From Anseranas semipalmata (Eukaryota; Chordata; Aves; Anseriformes; Anseranatidae), in the NCBI GenBank assembly GCA_013399115.1, contig VXAA01003989.1:1436997-1500996 (forward strand): 64,000 nucleotides of DNA. Direction: 5' to 3'. The first letter of the stretch is position 1. Each line of letters opens with the position of its first letter. Made by a program: the position numbers and the translations under genes. This document shows, piece after piece, positions 24,357-38,613 of this stretch. The notes beneath the pieces were generated by a model, which made no database searches, was not told where the DNA came from, and saw only the letters and a program-made list of their open reading frames with translations.

Positions 24357-27272
24357 AGAATACTCAGAGACTGGTGGAAGTCTCCAGAGATGTTTCTAGG
24401 CAGCAATTTGGATAGCCACAGAACATTTCGATAGCCTCAGAGTTTATCAGCAAAATGAGTTATTTTTCCTTCATCACTTGAAACTTGACAGTCAAAAGGA
24501 AAAAAGACCAACCTCTTGCAGGAGCCTGTTTCTTTGAGCAAACAAAATACTGAAAAGCTCATCTTTTCTTCCACAACTTTTGATAAGATGATTCTAATGG
24601 CATACCTCTATTCACTGGGGTGTGACTAGGTATGAGTGTACCTAGTCTTAGCTGTGAACACTTGTTCTTCTCTTGTATTGTGGTTTTTGTTCCTTTTTCT
24701 ATTTTACTTTTATGAGTGTTTAGAGGTCTAGATATCTGTTCTGAAATAAGTAAATAACTAAATAATACATAAAGGGACAGAAAGAGTAATCCCCTGCTTC
24801 ACAAAAGTCAATGGAGAAAGAACAGCAGCAAATTCAGTGCACCTTCTGATACTGTTTGTCACTTCAGATGTCATTGAGATTGATTTTTATTTATCATTAA
24901 CATCTAAAATTTCCAATGGCAAAAGTTGAGCACTTAAGTCCATACCTTATATGAATGCAAAAAAGTCTTTGGTATTCAGAGACTTCTTTACATGTATCAG
25001 TTCCTCTGAAGCTGAGGTTTGAGTGAAACTCAATTTATTTTCCTACCTTTTTTTTTTTTAACCAGAGACATAGAACTTTTCTTCCCTTGTGCAGGCACTT
25101 CTCTGGTTTGAATGCTTTTTCCTTCCTTTCTGCTTTTTATTTCCTTGATCTGGGACTTTTTCTGTCCTCAGGTTGTCCTTTTCCCTGGGTGTGTCTCCTG
25201 CTTCAGAATATACCATGTCTCTGCCCATTCCCTGCACTCCCAGCTACATTCATTAGGTGGATAATGGCCTGCAACCATTTCACTTGAAAACGACACTTTC
25301 TTCCAATCCAGTCTCTTATCACTGCTGGAGTCAAATTGAGTCACAAGGTCTAAAATTACCCCTGAGGACAACTCTGCTGAGGTAAATACAGTGGATTTAA
25401 CTCTCTGTTTTCCTTGTATTTCAAAGATTATTTTTAAAAATTTCAGCTTGAACATACTTGTTTTCAAAATGTATTTTAATTGAAAAGTATGAACAGCAGA
25501 GCTTGTTCATTCCTTTTGACTAACACCTATTCTTTTCACACAGCAGCTGTACCAAATACAAATATATTTTTTTAATCAAAACAAGCAGACTGCTATCACA
25601 GTTTACTTGCTCTTCCTCTCATTACTGATCTTTTGCTGTAACAATGGATCTATCTGTAATGCCAAGTTTTGTGTGCATTAAACTCGTATTGCTGAAAAAT
25701 CTCTGAACAAACTTGCCTGCAACAGTCTCAGATGGAGATTGTTCAAAGGATGTGGCTGAAACAAAGAGGTATACACCGTTCCATAAATATACCCTCCTAA
25801 GTGTAAATTGTGACCATTCCTCTCTCCATCTGAACACTGAAAGCTTTTCAGAAAGTTGCTTTTATGTAAGATTAGAGAGCTGTCTCCATGACACGGTGCT
25901 TTGCTTCTCTTCACCATTAGTTGGGCGTTAGTTGTTCTGGCTGTAAATAGACAGGCACAGATGGTACCACGACTCTCCGAGCCTCCACACATCTTGCACT
26001 GCAGGGATTTTTGTTATTCTTGTTATCTCTCTAGCAGCTCCTACTCTTTCCTAACAGTTTGTTGAGAAGAAAAGGGAAGGCTAAAGAACAATCAGTCCCT
26101 TTCCTTTCTAGGATTGCTGAAGCCTTTAGACAGGATTGCAGCATTCATTTTGACTTTACTCTTTGTTAGGGGAACCCAACCATGGGCTCTTCATCGAAGC
26201 AAACTTTCTGCCAGCCTCACCAGGTGAAGTCTGTCCTCCCTGAGAAAGATGAGCAGAACTAGATGCCCCGATGGCATTAAACTGCAATGCTCTAACAGCA
26301 TGCAGCCTCTCTCTGCATATCCCTCCTCAGTGCCCTGCAGCTCTGATCACCAGACTGCAAAGAAACATGACAGACTTACATCTGGAAGCTTATACCTTGA
26401 AAGACTGCCTTGGTGCACAAGAACAGTGTTTGCAGGAAAACACTGCAGGAACATTAGCAACACTGAATCTGGAGAGGGGATGAATAAGAAGGACCTGACA
26501 GTTGTAGCTCCCCCAGTGCACATCATGGAGAAGGTAGTTTGGGTGATCCTCTTTAGTCTTTCATATACCACAAGAACAAGATGTTAACTCAAAGGCAACA
26601 AATTGAAATCAGATAAAAGGAAGTCAATTTTATAAACAGTACAATTAACCTCTTACAATTACCATAGGAGCCAATAACTTAGCAAGGTTCTAAAAAGGAT
26701 TGGATGTTTGTATAAACGATTAAAGTACTTGCTTAGTATTTTCTCTATCCCATCTTATGTAAGCTTATAAGCTTCTGTGTCTCTAGAGAAGGCAAGCTGC
26801 TAGTGTCTGGCTAAGAAGTCTCCCTTCACTGCTAACAGGCAAATCTCCTATTTGTTTACTATTAGGTTTTTCATCAGCTTCCTATACAGTGTTGGTGAAG
26901 GCAAACAGTCAGTGACTTGGCAACAGGTGGACTGTTCACCTGCTCCTTGACAGTAGTTTCTGCATTGTCATATATGAAGCTACTAATGAGAAGAACAGTG
27001 GTAAAGGTTAGCTAGTGTATTCATGAACAGCTCACCTCTGTCCTGGGCCTCAGGCTGTTCATATAAACCTGTGTGACGTTTCGGGGTGGGGTGGGCTAAG
27101 CTTTTCCAGATAAGCTAATGCCAAAGCATTAGACAGTGGAACAACCACTGTAGATACAGAGCAAATTGCCCTTTTTTGCCCCCAAAAGAGCAGCAATGCA
27201 AATGTGAGTTGGGTGTGGGGAAGTACAAGCCCAGTCTGCTGGGCCTTATAGCCAGCAGATGGTTTCCTTTCT
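24357..27272. other. Intergenic, no gene seen
   Basis: AT-rich, with short T and A runs and no credible exon on either strand. Confidence 0.6.
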
Positions 27273-27467
27273 CATAGAATCATTGAATGGTTTGGGTTGG
27301 AAGGGACCTTAAAGATCTTCTGGTTCTAACCCCCCTGCCATAGGCAGGGACACCTTCCATTAGACCAGGTTGCCCAAAGCCCCATCCATCCTGGCCTTGA
27401 ACACTTCCAGGCATGGGGCATCCACAGCTTCTCTGGGCAGCCTGTGCCAGTGCGTCACCACCCTCAT
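27273..27467 (-). mobile_element. CR1 LINE 3' fragment, antisense
   Basis: The + strand begins CATAGAATCATTGAATGG, the reverse complement of a CR1 3' end, then GGTTGGAAGGGACCTTAAAG and AGGTTGCCCAAAGCCCCATC. It is a short, 5'-truncated copy covering the 3' UTR and the last ORF2 codons. The inner end near 27467 is approximate. Confidence 0.92.
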
Positions 27468-30400
27468 CCACCTGTTTAGCATGACCCCAAAATTTACCTA
27501 CCAAAGCCCTTTAATGATATAGCATATCCTTATATTAGTACTGCTCCAAAACAAAACAGCCCTCCTCTTAACATGGGGATACACCCATGTACATCAGCCC
27601 TGTGTGGTCCCCAGAGACCTGTGGGCAAGCAGGAGCAATGTCAGTGGGTGCTCCTGGTGGGCCAACACCCCCACACACCGGGCTCCTCTTCTGCGCTGCC
27701 CTGGTCTGCTCTGGGGAGTTTATCTGCATCTGTATTTATCAGCCCATCACAGGCTCTGTCTTAATCAAGACTGCAATATCCTGTAACAGAAGACAGCCTT
27801 ACAGGAGAGGAGAGTGTGATGCAAATACTGCACAGAAGGGACATCGTGGCTCACCTCTTTTTTAATGAAAGGACTGACTGAGAACCGTCTATCAAAAGGA
27901 CTAGACACCTAAGTGATAGATGAATTTCCCAGAATTGCAGTGTTTCAACAGGAAAAACCAAAAGCACCTTAATATTAAATAGTAGCTGTGAATGTCATGC
28001 AGAAATCTATGACAATCTCAAGAGGAAGCAGTTGAAGGCACGAAAAGCCTGATGAGATTATAAATAAAATTATATATTGCATTACACCACGCTCCCGCAA
28101 TTCATGTTTCCTCAGCTATTCAGTATAGATTGCTGTCAGTTCACCACTTATCTGCAGCAGACTTTGGCTCTTAGTTCCCTCATAAATGAGACAGTTTGGA
28201 CACTGACATGAAGAAATAGGGTGTTTCTCATTTCTCTGCGGATGCCAATGTCTGGGGCAAATCTGGGTGAAATCCTGACTGCATGCATGGTTCAAGATAC
28301 ACCAAAGTGGGCTGGAAAAGGCAAGTAGAGATGCAGTTCTTCTTTGCAAACATGAAGATAAATAAATATATAAATCACTTGATCGAGTTGGTGGCCATAG
28401 GTTTGAAGTCCATGGAGCAGATAGGCCAGTAGTCAGTTTGTTGAGGCCTTTCTACACCAGCTTTCGTGGTGACTCTACACAGTCACTCCTGGGGAAGCTC
28501 ACAGATGCCCTGCTGCAGAACACAGGAAATAGCCGATTCCTCTGGTCTTGGTGCCTTCAATTGAAAACCAGCTGCCTTCCTAGAATGCAGCAGTAGCTGG
28601 ACATGCAAGGTTAGGATCAATACAGAGTTGCAGAGGGAAATTTATGGACATCAACATCCAGCATAATTTAAAAGCAGGTCTATAAGACACTGGACTCGCA
28701 TGCTTGCTTGTTTGTCTCACCAGCGTGTCCTAGCTTGTCTTTCAGAGTTGACTGTGTTGGAGAAAAACCCTGTCATTTACCACACAGTACCGCTACAGGA
28801 TGGGCTCACAGCAAGGTTAGCTTTGGAGGCTGTAATGGAGGTCTTTAATATTTCTGGCTTCTTTCTGATTTCTGAACACCAGGTTCTGCTGATGAATAGA
28901 GCGGGGCTTTAGAGCCAGGTACGTGTCTACCACTTAAACCCTAATGCTTTGCCACTGAAGTGAGCTGCTCGCAGGAGTTGCTAGGTAACTATAACCTTCT
29001 CATAGCTTATGTGAGCGAGCGAGATAATTCTGATGATGTCATGCTTCAGGTTCGTATGTCATCTTCTAAAAGAGTTTTCTCTTAATTTCTACAGGAATGG
29101 GTGCATGGGGGAGTTCTGCAGTAAGTTCGAACTTCCCTGCTCCATCATGCTTGTATAGCTTAACTTCACTCTTGCAAAACACCGTAATAATGCAAAATTG
29201 GCCAGGGCTCCTCAAAGTGTGATTTTAGGGGAGTACTTCTATCTGTTCAGGCCTCTTACCTCTTCTCAACACTGATTCAAGGGCTAACTCCTTGGAAACA
29301 CAGACATCTTCATCAGCTACTCCGCCACCTGTATCTGAACAAAATGGTGGCTTCCTCAGTAAAAAGATAACAGGAGTTTTGTGATTATGCTTTTCAAGAA
29401 CACAAAAATCCAACTGTTAAGTGCCAGAAACAGATTGAAGCTGGGACTTATGCCCCTTTCAATACTATGTGCCTAATTTTAATATTTATTAGTGAGAGTC
29501 TAGTTACATCAATGTGTAACATTATGAGTGTAGTACATCTTTGACAAGGCAGAGGAGAAAAGATTCTCAGACAAGATGCTTTGAACATGCTGTGATGAGT
29601 ATGGGATGGATGAACAGGAAATCTCAGACTTGTGAGAGATCTGTACTTGAGAGAATTCAGCCCTAAACCTGGCCCAAACAAAGCCTGCAAGGTGTGTGCA
29701 TCCTGATTCCTGAGCCTAGAGGGGATGCACATTCAAAGCATGGTGTGTCTGAAAGCTTTCCAGGTGTCTCTCTGCCTACATGGGAAGGCAGGGCATGTAC
29801 GCAGGTGACTGGTCAGAGCTGTGCGTCCAGGTTTGACCACCACTGGGGCTCTGCAGATGCATTTGTCATTTTTCCTGTTTTCTTCCCCTAGCCTGGGTTA
29901 TCTGTTTTTCACTGAGGTCCTAGAAAGCCACCATTTCGCTTGGAGGTCCTCTTGTGGGTCCGAGGGTGTGTTGTCTTCTCTGAACAGTCTTGTCATGTCC
30001 TGGTCTTTTTCTTCAGTGGACATTGGCACTGGCAGGAGCATCACGCTGCAGTGGGAGGTGGTGCGAGCAGTGTCCAGAATAGAGAAATCAAGCCCTCTGT
30101 CTCCTGTCCTCCAGCTTGTAACACTCATGCATCCTCTGGGAGCTACTGCCTTCATCCCTGCCACTCCTATCTGTATCTACTGGTTGTTCTCTTTCTGTTT
30201 GCCTGTCTGATTTGATCTTCTTTTTCTTTATCACTCTTTTGCTGTCCTTCTCCCCCACACTCTTCCCCAAGTGTGAGAATTTCTAATCAGTGCAGAGCAC
30301 AGGTCCCAGGTGTGTGCTGTGCGGGGCTGCTGTGGCAATTAGCTAACGTTTGGAGTGTGCTGAGCAGCAGCATCTCCAGCATGCTATTTTAAGATGCACA

Positions 30401-33400
30401 GTCTTGATCACATATAAAGGTCTACCTGGCAGGAAAGGAATTGAGGCAGAGAATACAGCTGACATTCCCTAGACAGCGAACAAATGCTGGTGTTAAATGT
30501 GCAGTTTAGGACAGGTAAGTCCATTTTCTGCAGTGAAAGAGCATTCATTAGGACAGGCACAGACCAGTGGGAAAGATGAGATGCCCCACTGTCAGCAAGT
30601 GCCTTGATATCTTCACTTATTCAGTTTGATTAGACAAGGACCCCCCTCCTTCCAAGATGAACTGTAAGAAACCTTTCTGCTTCGTGTCAGTTCCACAGAA
30701 ATCATCAGGGTGATTTGCATAAATATGCAAGTGGTAATCAAACCTGGGTAGTTCAGATGGTTTATGATACATTTTTTGTACATGCTATGCATACAAAATG
30801 AATAGATTTTCATTCTGTTTAAACTGCACAAGGTCATTGAATTGAACAGGGACCAAAGTAATGGAAGGCAAATTTTCATCCCATGTTTCTTGGTACAATA
30901 CCTCTCCGGGGACGTAATAGCATTACTGTAAAGGCCAAAAAGAGTACGACAGATCTGCTGGTCCTCTAGTAATGGTCCTGTTCTTCTAGCTGCAATTTTT
31001 TACCTAGTTTAGAGCAATAAGAGAATAAGGAAGATTACAATTGCTGATTGAGTTAGGAGACTTTTCTTTCATGTATATTTCACATACCAAGACATTCTGG
31101 TAAATCTAATTTACAGGCAAGAAAGAGTCTATGAAGACTGAAGTGACAGATACCTCACATTTGACGTTTTCATTTTGTTTTCCATCTGATTCTCTGTTTG
31201 TTTATATGGTTCAGACCAAAGATTAACACACACTGCACAAAGCTTTCCATTATTTTATAGAAAGTACATGAGGTTTTTGTGTGGCTGCCCAACAATGACA
31301 GAGCAGAGGGCTCCAGAGTTTTACAGAATTATCCGATATGTAACTTTACCCATGTCACTTCACATATCTTTAAAATTGGGAACTGGAGATTTGATGACTT
31401 TTTAGAAGTGAAGTAAATGAAGGCCAGCATAAGAACTGAACAAAAATGAGAATTTAAATATCATTCTCTTAATTACCTGACATAATCCTGCCAGTTTTAT
31501 TTTATAAATTACTTAAGTGCCAGCTAAAAGACAGTCAATTACCTAGAACTCTGGTAATAATTAATTGAGTTCTCTAAAAAACAGCCCTCACCAGTTATAC
31601 AGTTAAATATTTATGACTTATGACTAGTGGTGATACGTTTTCAAGGCAGATGATCAGATCGTACATAAAACAAATCAAGCATCTGTAGTTCAGGAAGTTT
31701 CCTTAAAGTCCACACTTTCGAGGGGCTTGTGACTTTCTGATACTTTCCCACTTTGGGGAATGGAGTTTTCCATTGCTTGGTCCCTTCCCCAAAATTATTC
31801 CTTTGAGATATTCATAATCATTCTAGCTTCATATCTAAGTTTGAAGAATCCGTATGTCAGTGTACTGTCTTGTGTGATGGGCAGTATCTGCTGTTGAAAA
31901 AAATACAGTAATACAGGCTAAGGCATAGAATTAAGAGGGCACATGCAACTCAGAATTTCAAATGTTGAGGGCCAACAGTAAAGGCTTCACTGTGCAACTT
32001 GATTATAGTGTTCAGATATATTCAGAGATGGAGAACATTTTTCATTGAAGATAAATTTTTATGCTATGTTGGTTTGCATAATCTGTTTTTTTCTAAACAA
32101 ATGACACATTAATAAATGTTTAATAATATACTGCAAAAATTATAAGCAGTGTTTAATAGTACCTTTTCCTGGGATTAAGGTTTTGAAAATTGTCTGCCAG
32201 GTTTTCTATTCTGATCTCATTTCTTCATACTGAGACAGCTTGTAGAAACAGTAATGATTTTTTATCCTTTAAAGAAAACAGCTTACCTGCATGAAGGCAT
32301 ACTAGGATCAGCTATTTTTTAAAAGTTTAATTTGTGTTTCCATTGTGACAGCTGCATTTTGTTTTTGTCAAAAAGCTATGTCTGCCCCACCCATATGGCA
32401 GGCTTTTCAGTGTTGCATATGTGGTCCTTCTCTGGCATGGTGGGCTCCAGTGAGTCCCATCATGGTGGTGGGCTCAGCTGGGGTGCGGAGCGGTCCAGCT
32501 CCACTCTGTTCACCTCCAAAGAGGAGGCTGGAAGCAAGATGAAAGTTGTTTTTCCACGAACTGCAAGTTACATGGATGCTTTTTACTACAGAAAAATGAC
32601 ACTGAGATTAAAACAAAACCAAGTGCCCTTCCTCCCAGCTCCAAACATTGTTCACAGCTGTTTATTCAATAGAAGAACTCTTCCAAACAAAGCCTTTCTG
32701 TAGGGGCAGCTGTCCCAACCCCAGAGCCTCCAAATATACAGCACACATTCCCTGCAAAGCAGCGGCAGCCAAGGGCAACACCAAGGATGCCAGCAGCCAC
32801 CACGCAGGGCTGAGGGCCACATGCCCAAGCCCCCTCCACAAATGTAGCATAGGCAGGTTAGGGTGCCACAGCTACTTCTTCAAGCAAGAGCTTCTGCTGA
32901 GCAGGGTTACAGCCTGCAAGGAAGGGGGTGAGTGGCTGCATTTTATTTTTATACCCTCGGCTTCATCTGTATCCATCGTTACACTGATAAAGGAACAGCT
33001 GCTTTTAATCTCACTTTTAAATCCCAGGCCTGGTATGGCAACTTCTCAGGAGCTGTGGGTGCTATCCTTAACTGGCCAACGAGACACAAATGCCAGCTAT
33101 TATCCTTATGGCAGCTATGTGTGGCATTAGCTGTGGGTCTTTTTTGCTGCTGATCTAATTTTTGCGGTAGCAGTTGGGGCTTGGGAGTCAGAAATGCTGT
33201 AGTCACTTCTCTTGCTAAACACTTCGATTCACTCACCGGAGGCGTGTGAAGGGTTGTTCGGAGCTGCTTTGACACCAAAGGTTTTATTTCCAGAGACTGT
33301 CACACGGTGATACAAACTGCCAGGGGAATTTAAGCACAGATGATTAATGCATAGTAAGGTAACCCTTGGACTGGCATAGCCACTATTCCCGTGGAAAGAG

Positions 33401-36400
33401 TGCCTTGTAATAGCTCATTTATATAAGAGCAGTGAGACATTCTGGCCTGGGAATTGCCATGGTTTGAGTTCACCATTTTCATAAAAAATGTGAAAGGGGG
33501 ATGGGCACGAGGCTTCTCAGCACTGGAGGCAAAATACAGAGCAACCCACCATGGATGAGACTGTGCAGACCCACAGAGGTGAGGCTGCAGGCAGGCGGTC
33601 TGCTTCGCTGATACACAGATCTGGTCTGGCAAAAAAAATATGCTCCATAGACATCAGCCTGTTGGCCTGTTTCTGCCTTTTGGAAGGTAAAGAGGGGAGC
33701 TTCATTTAAAATGATAGTAAGAACATGGAAATGGACCTATCGTGTAGATAGGGGAAGAGCTAAATACAGGCAAAAAAAAATAAATTTCAGTCTTCCCTGA
33801 GATGGGTAGATAAGTATGAAAAGTTGTTCCCCCTTCTTTCCACTAACTTTTACCAAAAGTTAGCAATTCCTTCCTAAAGCTTGCCTGCCACATAGTTCTG
33901 TGTGGGTCAGCGGAGGCAATGCTGAGTTAAGCCAACTCCTTTGGAGGATGAATGAATGCCTGGGAAAGAGACAGGTGAAAAGTATAGAGCTAGCACAATA
34001 CGAGAGACTGGAAAGAGGTTATTTCCTTGTGTTGTCACAAAGAGAACTTTTATAAAGGGCTACACAGTCTGTGCATATTCTTTCTGACGTTGATGGATTG
34101 TATTGGGAAGACGGTCAAAAGAGATCCTTTTCCATACATGAAATACAGAAGGGCTGGATGGAGTATTTTCTGGAGGAATAGTAAAGGTGCAAGCTGACAG
34201 TGAGCCTTCAGAGCCACTGGTTTGCTGACTTAATTTTGTCTTGAAGGAAAGCCAGTGTGCAGAAAGAGAACCAGGTATCCTTCATGTCAGTGGCTGCGGT
34301 TTCCTCAGGCGAAGAGAGATTATTCTCTTGTGCCCCCTTGTCCAGCCTTCACCCAACAGAGATTATAGTATGTTAAAATGTGTGATACCCTAGGGATAGA
34401 AAACATTGAGAAAAGGGATTAATGCTTAAAATACGAATTCTCAGTTTTATTTCTCTGCTACTTTTTTTTCTCAACTTGTTTGTACAATATTTTTTCCTAC
34501 AATATCCTTGTGTGTTTCTCTCTAGTTGTTTGATTGCTGATCTACAAAAGCTTGTAGCCAGTTGTCTCAGCTTAAACAAGGAGAAAGGTGACAGAAGGAC
34601 CTTCAAGACCCTGTTTTTCTTCTGTTCCCTGGCTTGCAAGCTTGTTCTGTACTAGTAATTCCCATCAAAGCAATACTGCTTATTTTGTCTCATTACTATA
34701 GTGGTTCAAGAAGGGAAAGAAATCAGAGGGCGTTGAGCTGTGCCAGTGAAGAAACATGTCCGTGATCATTGAGGAACTTGTTCATTAATTCCCAATTCAA
34801 AACAATGTTTTCATTACCCTGTTTTGCTTTTACAGCCAGAGCTGGCTTGAGAAAGATTGAGCTGTTTATGTGTAACTTAAAATGGATGTCCGAGGCATTG
34901 GTTTTTTAAATAATTGTTTTGTATTGCTGACTGATTTTCTACTAAACAGGCATAGTTATTTAAATGATACTGTGATATTCACACTTTGTCTTCTGTTCAG
35001 TTCCAGGAAGTTTGTCTCATGAGGATTAGAAATGCTGCCATCTGCAATACAGACATTTCTATCAGCGGATATGACCAGGAAAACCTACTGTTTGTGAGTA
35101 ATTGCTTCTAAAAATAAGCACTGTCTCTTAAAAGTGAAATGCGAGAGTGACAGGTATCTTTAAAACAATTCTTCTAGTTAGTAGCAGAAAATAACACACA
35201 TCTGTGACTATTTTGTAAGGCAAGCACCATGGACATGGAATGGGGTGCTTAAAATCCCCAGCCAGCCTAAATGCAGCATTTGTCCCTCAGTCCCACATGG
35301 CACCGGACCGTGGGCGGGAGGCCCTCAAACCCCTCCTCTCCTCCAGTGGAGTGGTGCTGATGGGGTGGAGAAGACCTCTGGCAGCAAGGGCCAAGGGCAC
35401 AGGCACACAAGCTGCTGAGATAGGAAGGGAAAGGTAGCAGGATTAGGCCTTTTCTTTATCCTGTAGGACCAATCCACGCAGGTACTGAAGCCTCCGTACT
35501 TCCTCTGAAGGGCATAGCAGACTTTCTTTTGTAAACTGCTAATCAAGGGAGTAAATCAGAGCTTATAGTCAGTAAAGTAACACATGACAGCTCTTCCTGT
35601 CTCTCTCTTAGCAATAGATCTGTGCTGCCAAGAGACAATTAAATTGACATAGACTTCTTAATATGCTTGCTCTGATGACAGGGGTTTTGTCACTATTGTC
35701 CAGACTGCTCAACTCACACATGTTATAGAACACAGAGGAAAATCGTCACTTCAGCCTCTGCTCTGCACTCAGTCTACTTTGTCATCTAAAATAATCCATC
35801 TCTAGCTCACAGCAGAGAATCTGATGGGAGTGAAGAAAAAGCTCCTGGAGGCAGATCAGCCATCAATGATTTGAGGGACAATTTTCAGCGCAGTTCAGCA
35901 ACGACTGAACCCCAGCACTCTGCTACCATGTGGTTTTAGCTTCAGACAGGGCTGTCACCCTTGTAAATGCTGCTTGGGCAGTAATACATTAGGCAACTGC
36001 TGGCTATCATCCTTTCCCACAAACCCACAGGCAGTGGCAATTTTTGTCCCCTCTGTTAGATCGTTGATTCAATCTTTAGCACAATTGAGAGGGCAGAGAC
36101 CTGTGGCCAGAAGGCAGAGGGCAGAAATGGGGCAGGAACTGCTCAAAAAGACAATTAAAAGGCAAAATAATTATACTTTGTGAAAAAAAAGATAATCAGT
36201 AAGTAGTCCACCATTTAATACCCTACTTTTACTGTCACACTTAGTCACTAAGTCTCAGTGTGACAAATTAATGAAATCCCTCATTTGCAAAAGTGCTATG
36301 TTTCTGGTTTGTCTGAGGGTAACAACCTGAGAATTTTTAAAGACTCCTGTTAGGTTTTCAGGCAGGGCCAACTTTTTCTGTAAAAGTTAAAGCTGTCTAA

Positions 36401-38442
36401 CAGGGGCACCCAAAACATCCGGCAACTTGGACTCCCAGATCAGAGAAACAGTCACTGCCTGCACTGCAAACAGAAAGCATCCTTCTGTGCTCTGTGTCAC
36501 CTTGTCCCACTGGTGAGAGCTCAAGGACAGTCTATTATCTACCCTTGGCCAGGAGTCAGCAGGACATTTCTGGAGTCCTGTACTTCCCAAGAGCCCTCTT
36601 ATATTCCTAGCCAACTGTGTGAGCACAATGTAAGCGTTCTCATGCTTTCTGGGAGCAGGAAACATATTGACCAAAGCAATTTCCATTTTCCAAAAGTTGT
36701 CCTTCTTACCTGTATGCATCTTCTAGCTTCAAACTCATAAACAAAAGATGGACAAGTGTCACACCAGGGCTCTGTGCAAAGCAGAGGGGAGGCAGCCTCG
36801 CAGCCAGCCAAGGTGCATTGTCCTGGTGCTTTGCTTCACAGCACGCACAGCCGCCGCAGCAGCTCACTGCACAGCATCCTCTGGGACTCCACTGAACCAG
36901 GGCTGTGAACGGCTGGTGAATGGGCTTCAGATGGCAGGCTTTGAGCTGCACACACTTTTAAATTAGTGTAGTTTCAGATTGTTTTAGTCTGGTTTGCTTC
37001 TTGTGGCTTGCCCAAGCTGCAAAAGGTATGAAAACAACAGAAACTTAGCTGCCTGCACATCTGGAGAGCACATGCATGATATGGTACAGGAGACAGTTGG
37101 GAGTAATTTGTGGAAATTTGGCAGAAGAAAACAATGACTAGTTGTCAAAAAGAATTTCCTTACAAAGTGATGATCTAATCAAAGAAAGTGGTAAGACACC
37201 ACTTACTTCAAGTACACTGGGTGAAGAGAGAAACAGTCTGCATTGGCTGGACCTTCTCCTACACCCAAACCCCACTGCTCTGGGACAGCCCTTTCATAAA
37301 TATTTTACAGCACAACTCACTATGCAAGCCTGCAGTCCAAAGCCAGTCATGTGGCCATTTCTGTCTCTAACAGCCTGATCCACTACAGCCCATATAAATC
37401 AGCGGGAATTATTCTCATGGAAAACTGGGGTCTTGAAACAGGCCCCTGAAATATAGCAGATAAATCAGCAGCAGTGTTGGCATTGCATAAAGGGCAGGGT
37501 GAGTAATAATAGCAACAAAGAACTCCCAGCATCCAGAAAGCGCAGCAGAGGTCAGGCTCTGCCATGAAGACAGTTGTTCAGGAGAGATTTAGATGTTTTG
37601 AAGGAAAGTGCAGCAGGGCAGTCATGCTCTATTTCAGCCGCAGCCCCCTGGTCCAGGGTGCTGGCTGAGGATGCTGCCACAGAGCTTAGCACCTTTCCAC
37701 CACTTTGCCACCCAAACTGTGTTTCCAAGTATGCTTTATGCATGTCCTGTAGTCCACAGCCCTGCTGCAGGTGGCTCAGTCCATGCTAGTAGGCCATGAA
37801 AACTGAAGCGTGCTCCTAAGCGGCCTGTTAAAAGGTGCCTCCAGCAGCCTGCGCTCTGCCCAGCTCTTGCTCCCCTCTCCAGCAGCCATCTCAGCCATTT
37901 GTGGCTGGGTGAGCAGCTCCATTTCCTAAGGAAATCCAGTCAGGAATTGGAAGTTGGAGCTGGAAGTTGCCACCATCCAACCTTACCCTCACACTCCATA
38001 ATCCCGTCACAGTGATTTGCCAGAACTTGCCTTTATTCCAGCCTTTCCAGCAAATCCTCCCTGAATTGCTCCAGTTAAGCCCAGGTGAACACATTATCAT
38101 AGCTGTCTTCACTGTGCACTGGCTCTTCAGAATCTGAACAGACTGCAACGTTCTCAAATGTGTCTTTCTTCAATGGATTATTTTTGAATTTCTTCAACAA
38201 ATAATTCCTGCTCTGTACCCTGACTCACTGAGTGCTGTACCTCTCTTAAGTAATGCATGCTAATGATCATCTGTTCTGCATTTTATGTCTAGTAGTGGTA
38301 AAAGATGAAAGCCCAGTATTGCCTATTATACTGGGGCTACAGTCAGATATATTAAAAAAAAAAAACTCCAAGATGACATCTGTTGTAGCCAAAGTTCATA
38401 TATTCCTTCATGAAAATTCAACTACATTACAAAAAAAAAAAA
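27468..38442. other. Intergenic, no gene seen
   Basis: Eleven kilobases without a supportable exon. GC-richer patches at about 32690-32860, 35270-35430 and 37600-37900 carry overlapping short frames on both strands but no recognisable domains. An old palindromic repeat relic lies at 37373-37447. The AT-rich stretch at about 31480-31640, with several TAATTA-type motifs, resembles conserved regulatory sequence in texture only. Confidence 0.55.
37373..37447. repeat. Relic of an ancient palindromic amniote repeat
   Basis: The order CCTGATCC...GCCCATATAAATCAGCGGGA...CTCATGG...AAACAGGCCCC follows the remembered element 'cctgatccaaagcccattgaaatcaatgggaa..ttcaatgggctttggatcaggcccc'. It is decayed but keeps both outer ends. 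Confidence 0.45.
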
Positions 38443-38613
38443 NNNNNNNNNNNNNNNNNNNNNNNNNNNNNNNNNNNNNNNNNNNNNNNNNNNNNNNNNN
38501 NNNNNNNNNNNNNNNNNNNNNNNNNNNNNNNNNNNNNNNNNNNNNNNNNNNNNNNNNNNNNNNNNNNNNNNNNNNNNNNNNNNNNNNNNNNNNNNNNNNN
38601 NNNNNNNNNNNNN
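38443..38613. other. Assembly gap of 171 N
   Basis: A run of N flanked on the left by a 12-base A run and on the right by A-rich sequence ending in A23 (38636-38658). The A-rich flanks probably caused the gap. Open frames drawn through it are meaningless. Confidence 0.98.

Noticed and set aside
32648..33130. 160-codon open frame, + strand, in a GC-richer patch
   Set aside because: Overlapping frames on both strands are similarly open, as expected from composition; no domain or homology recognised.
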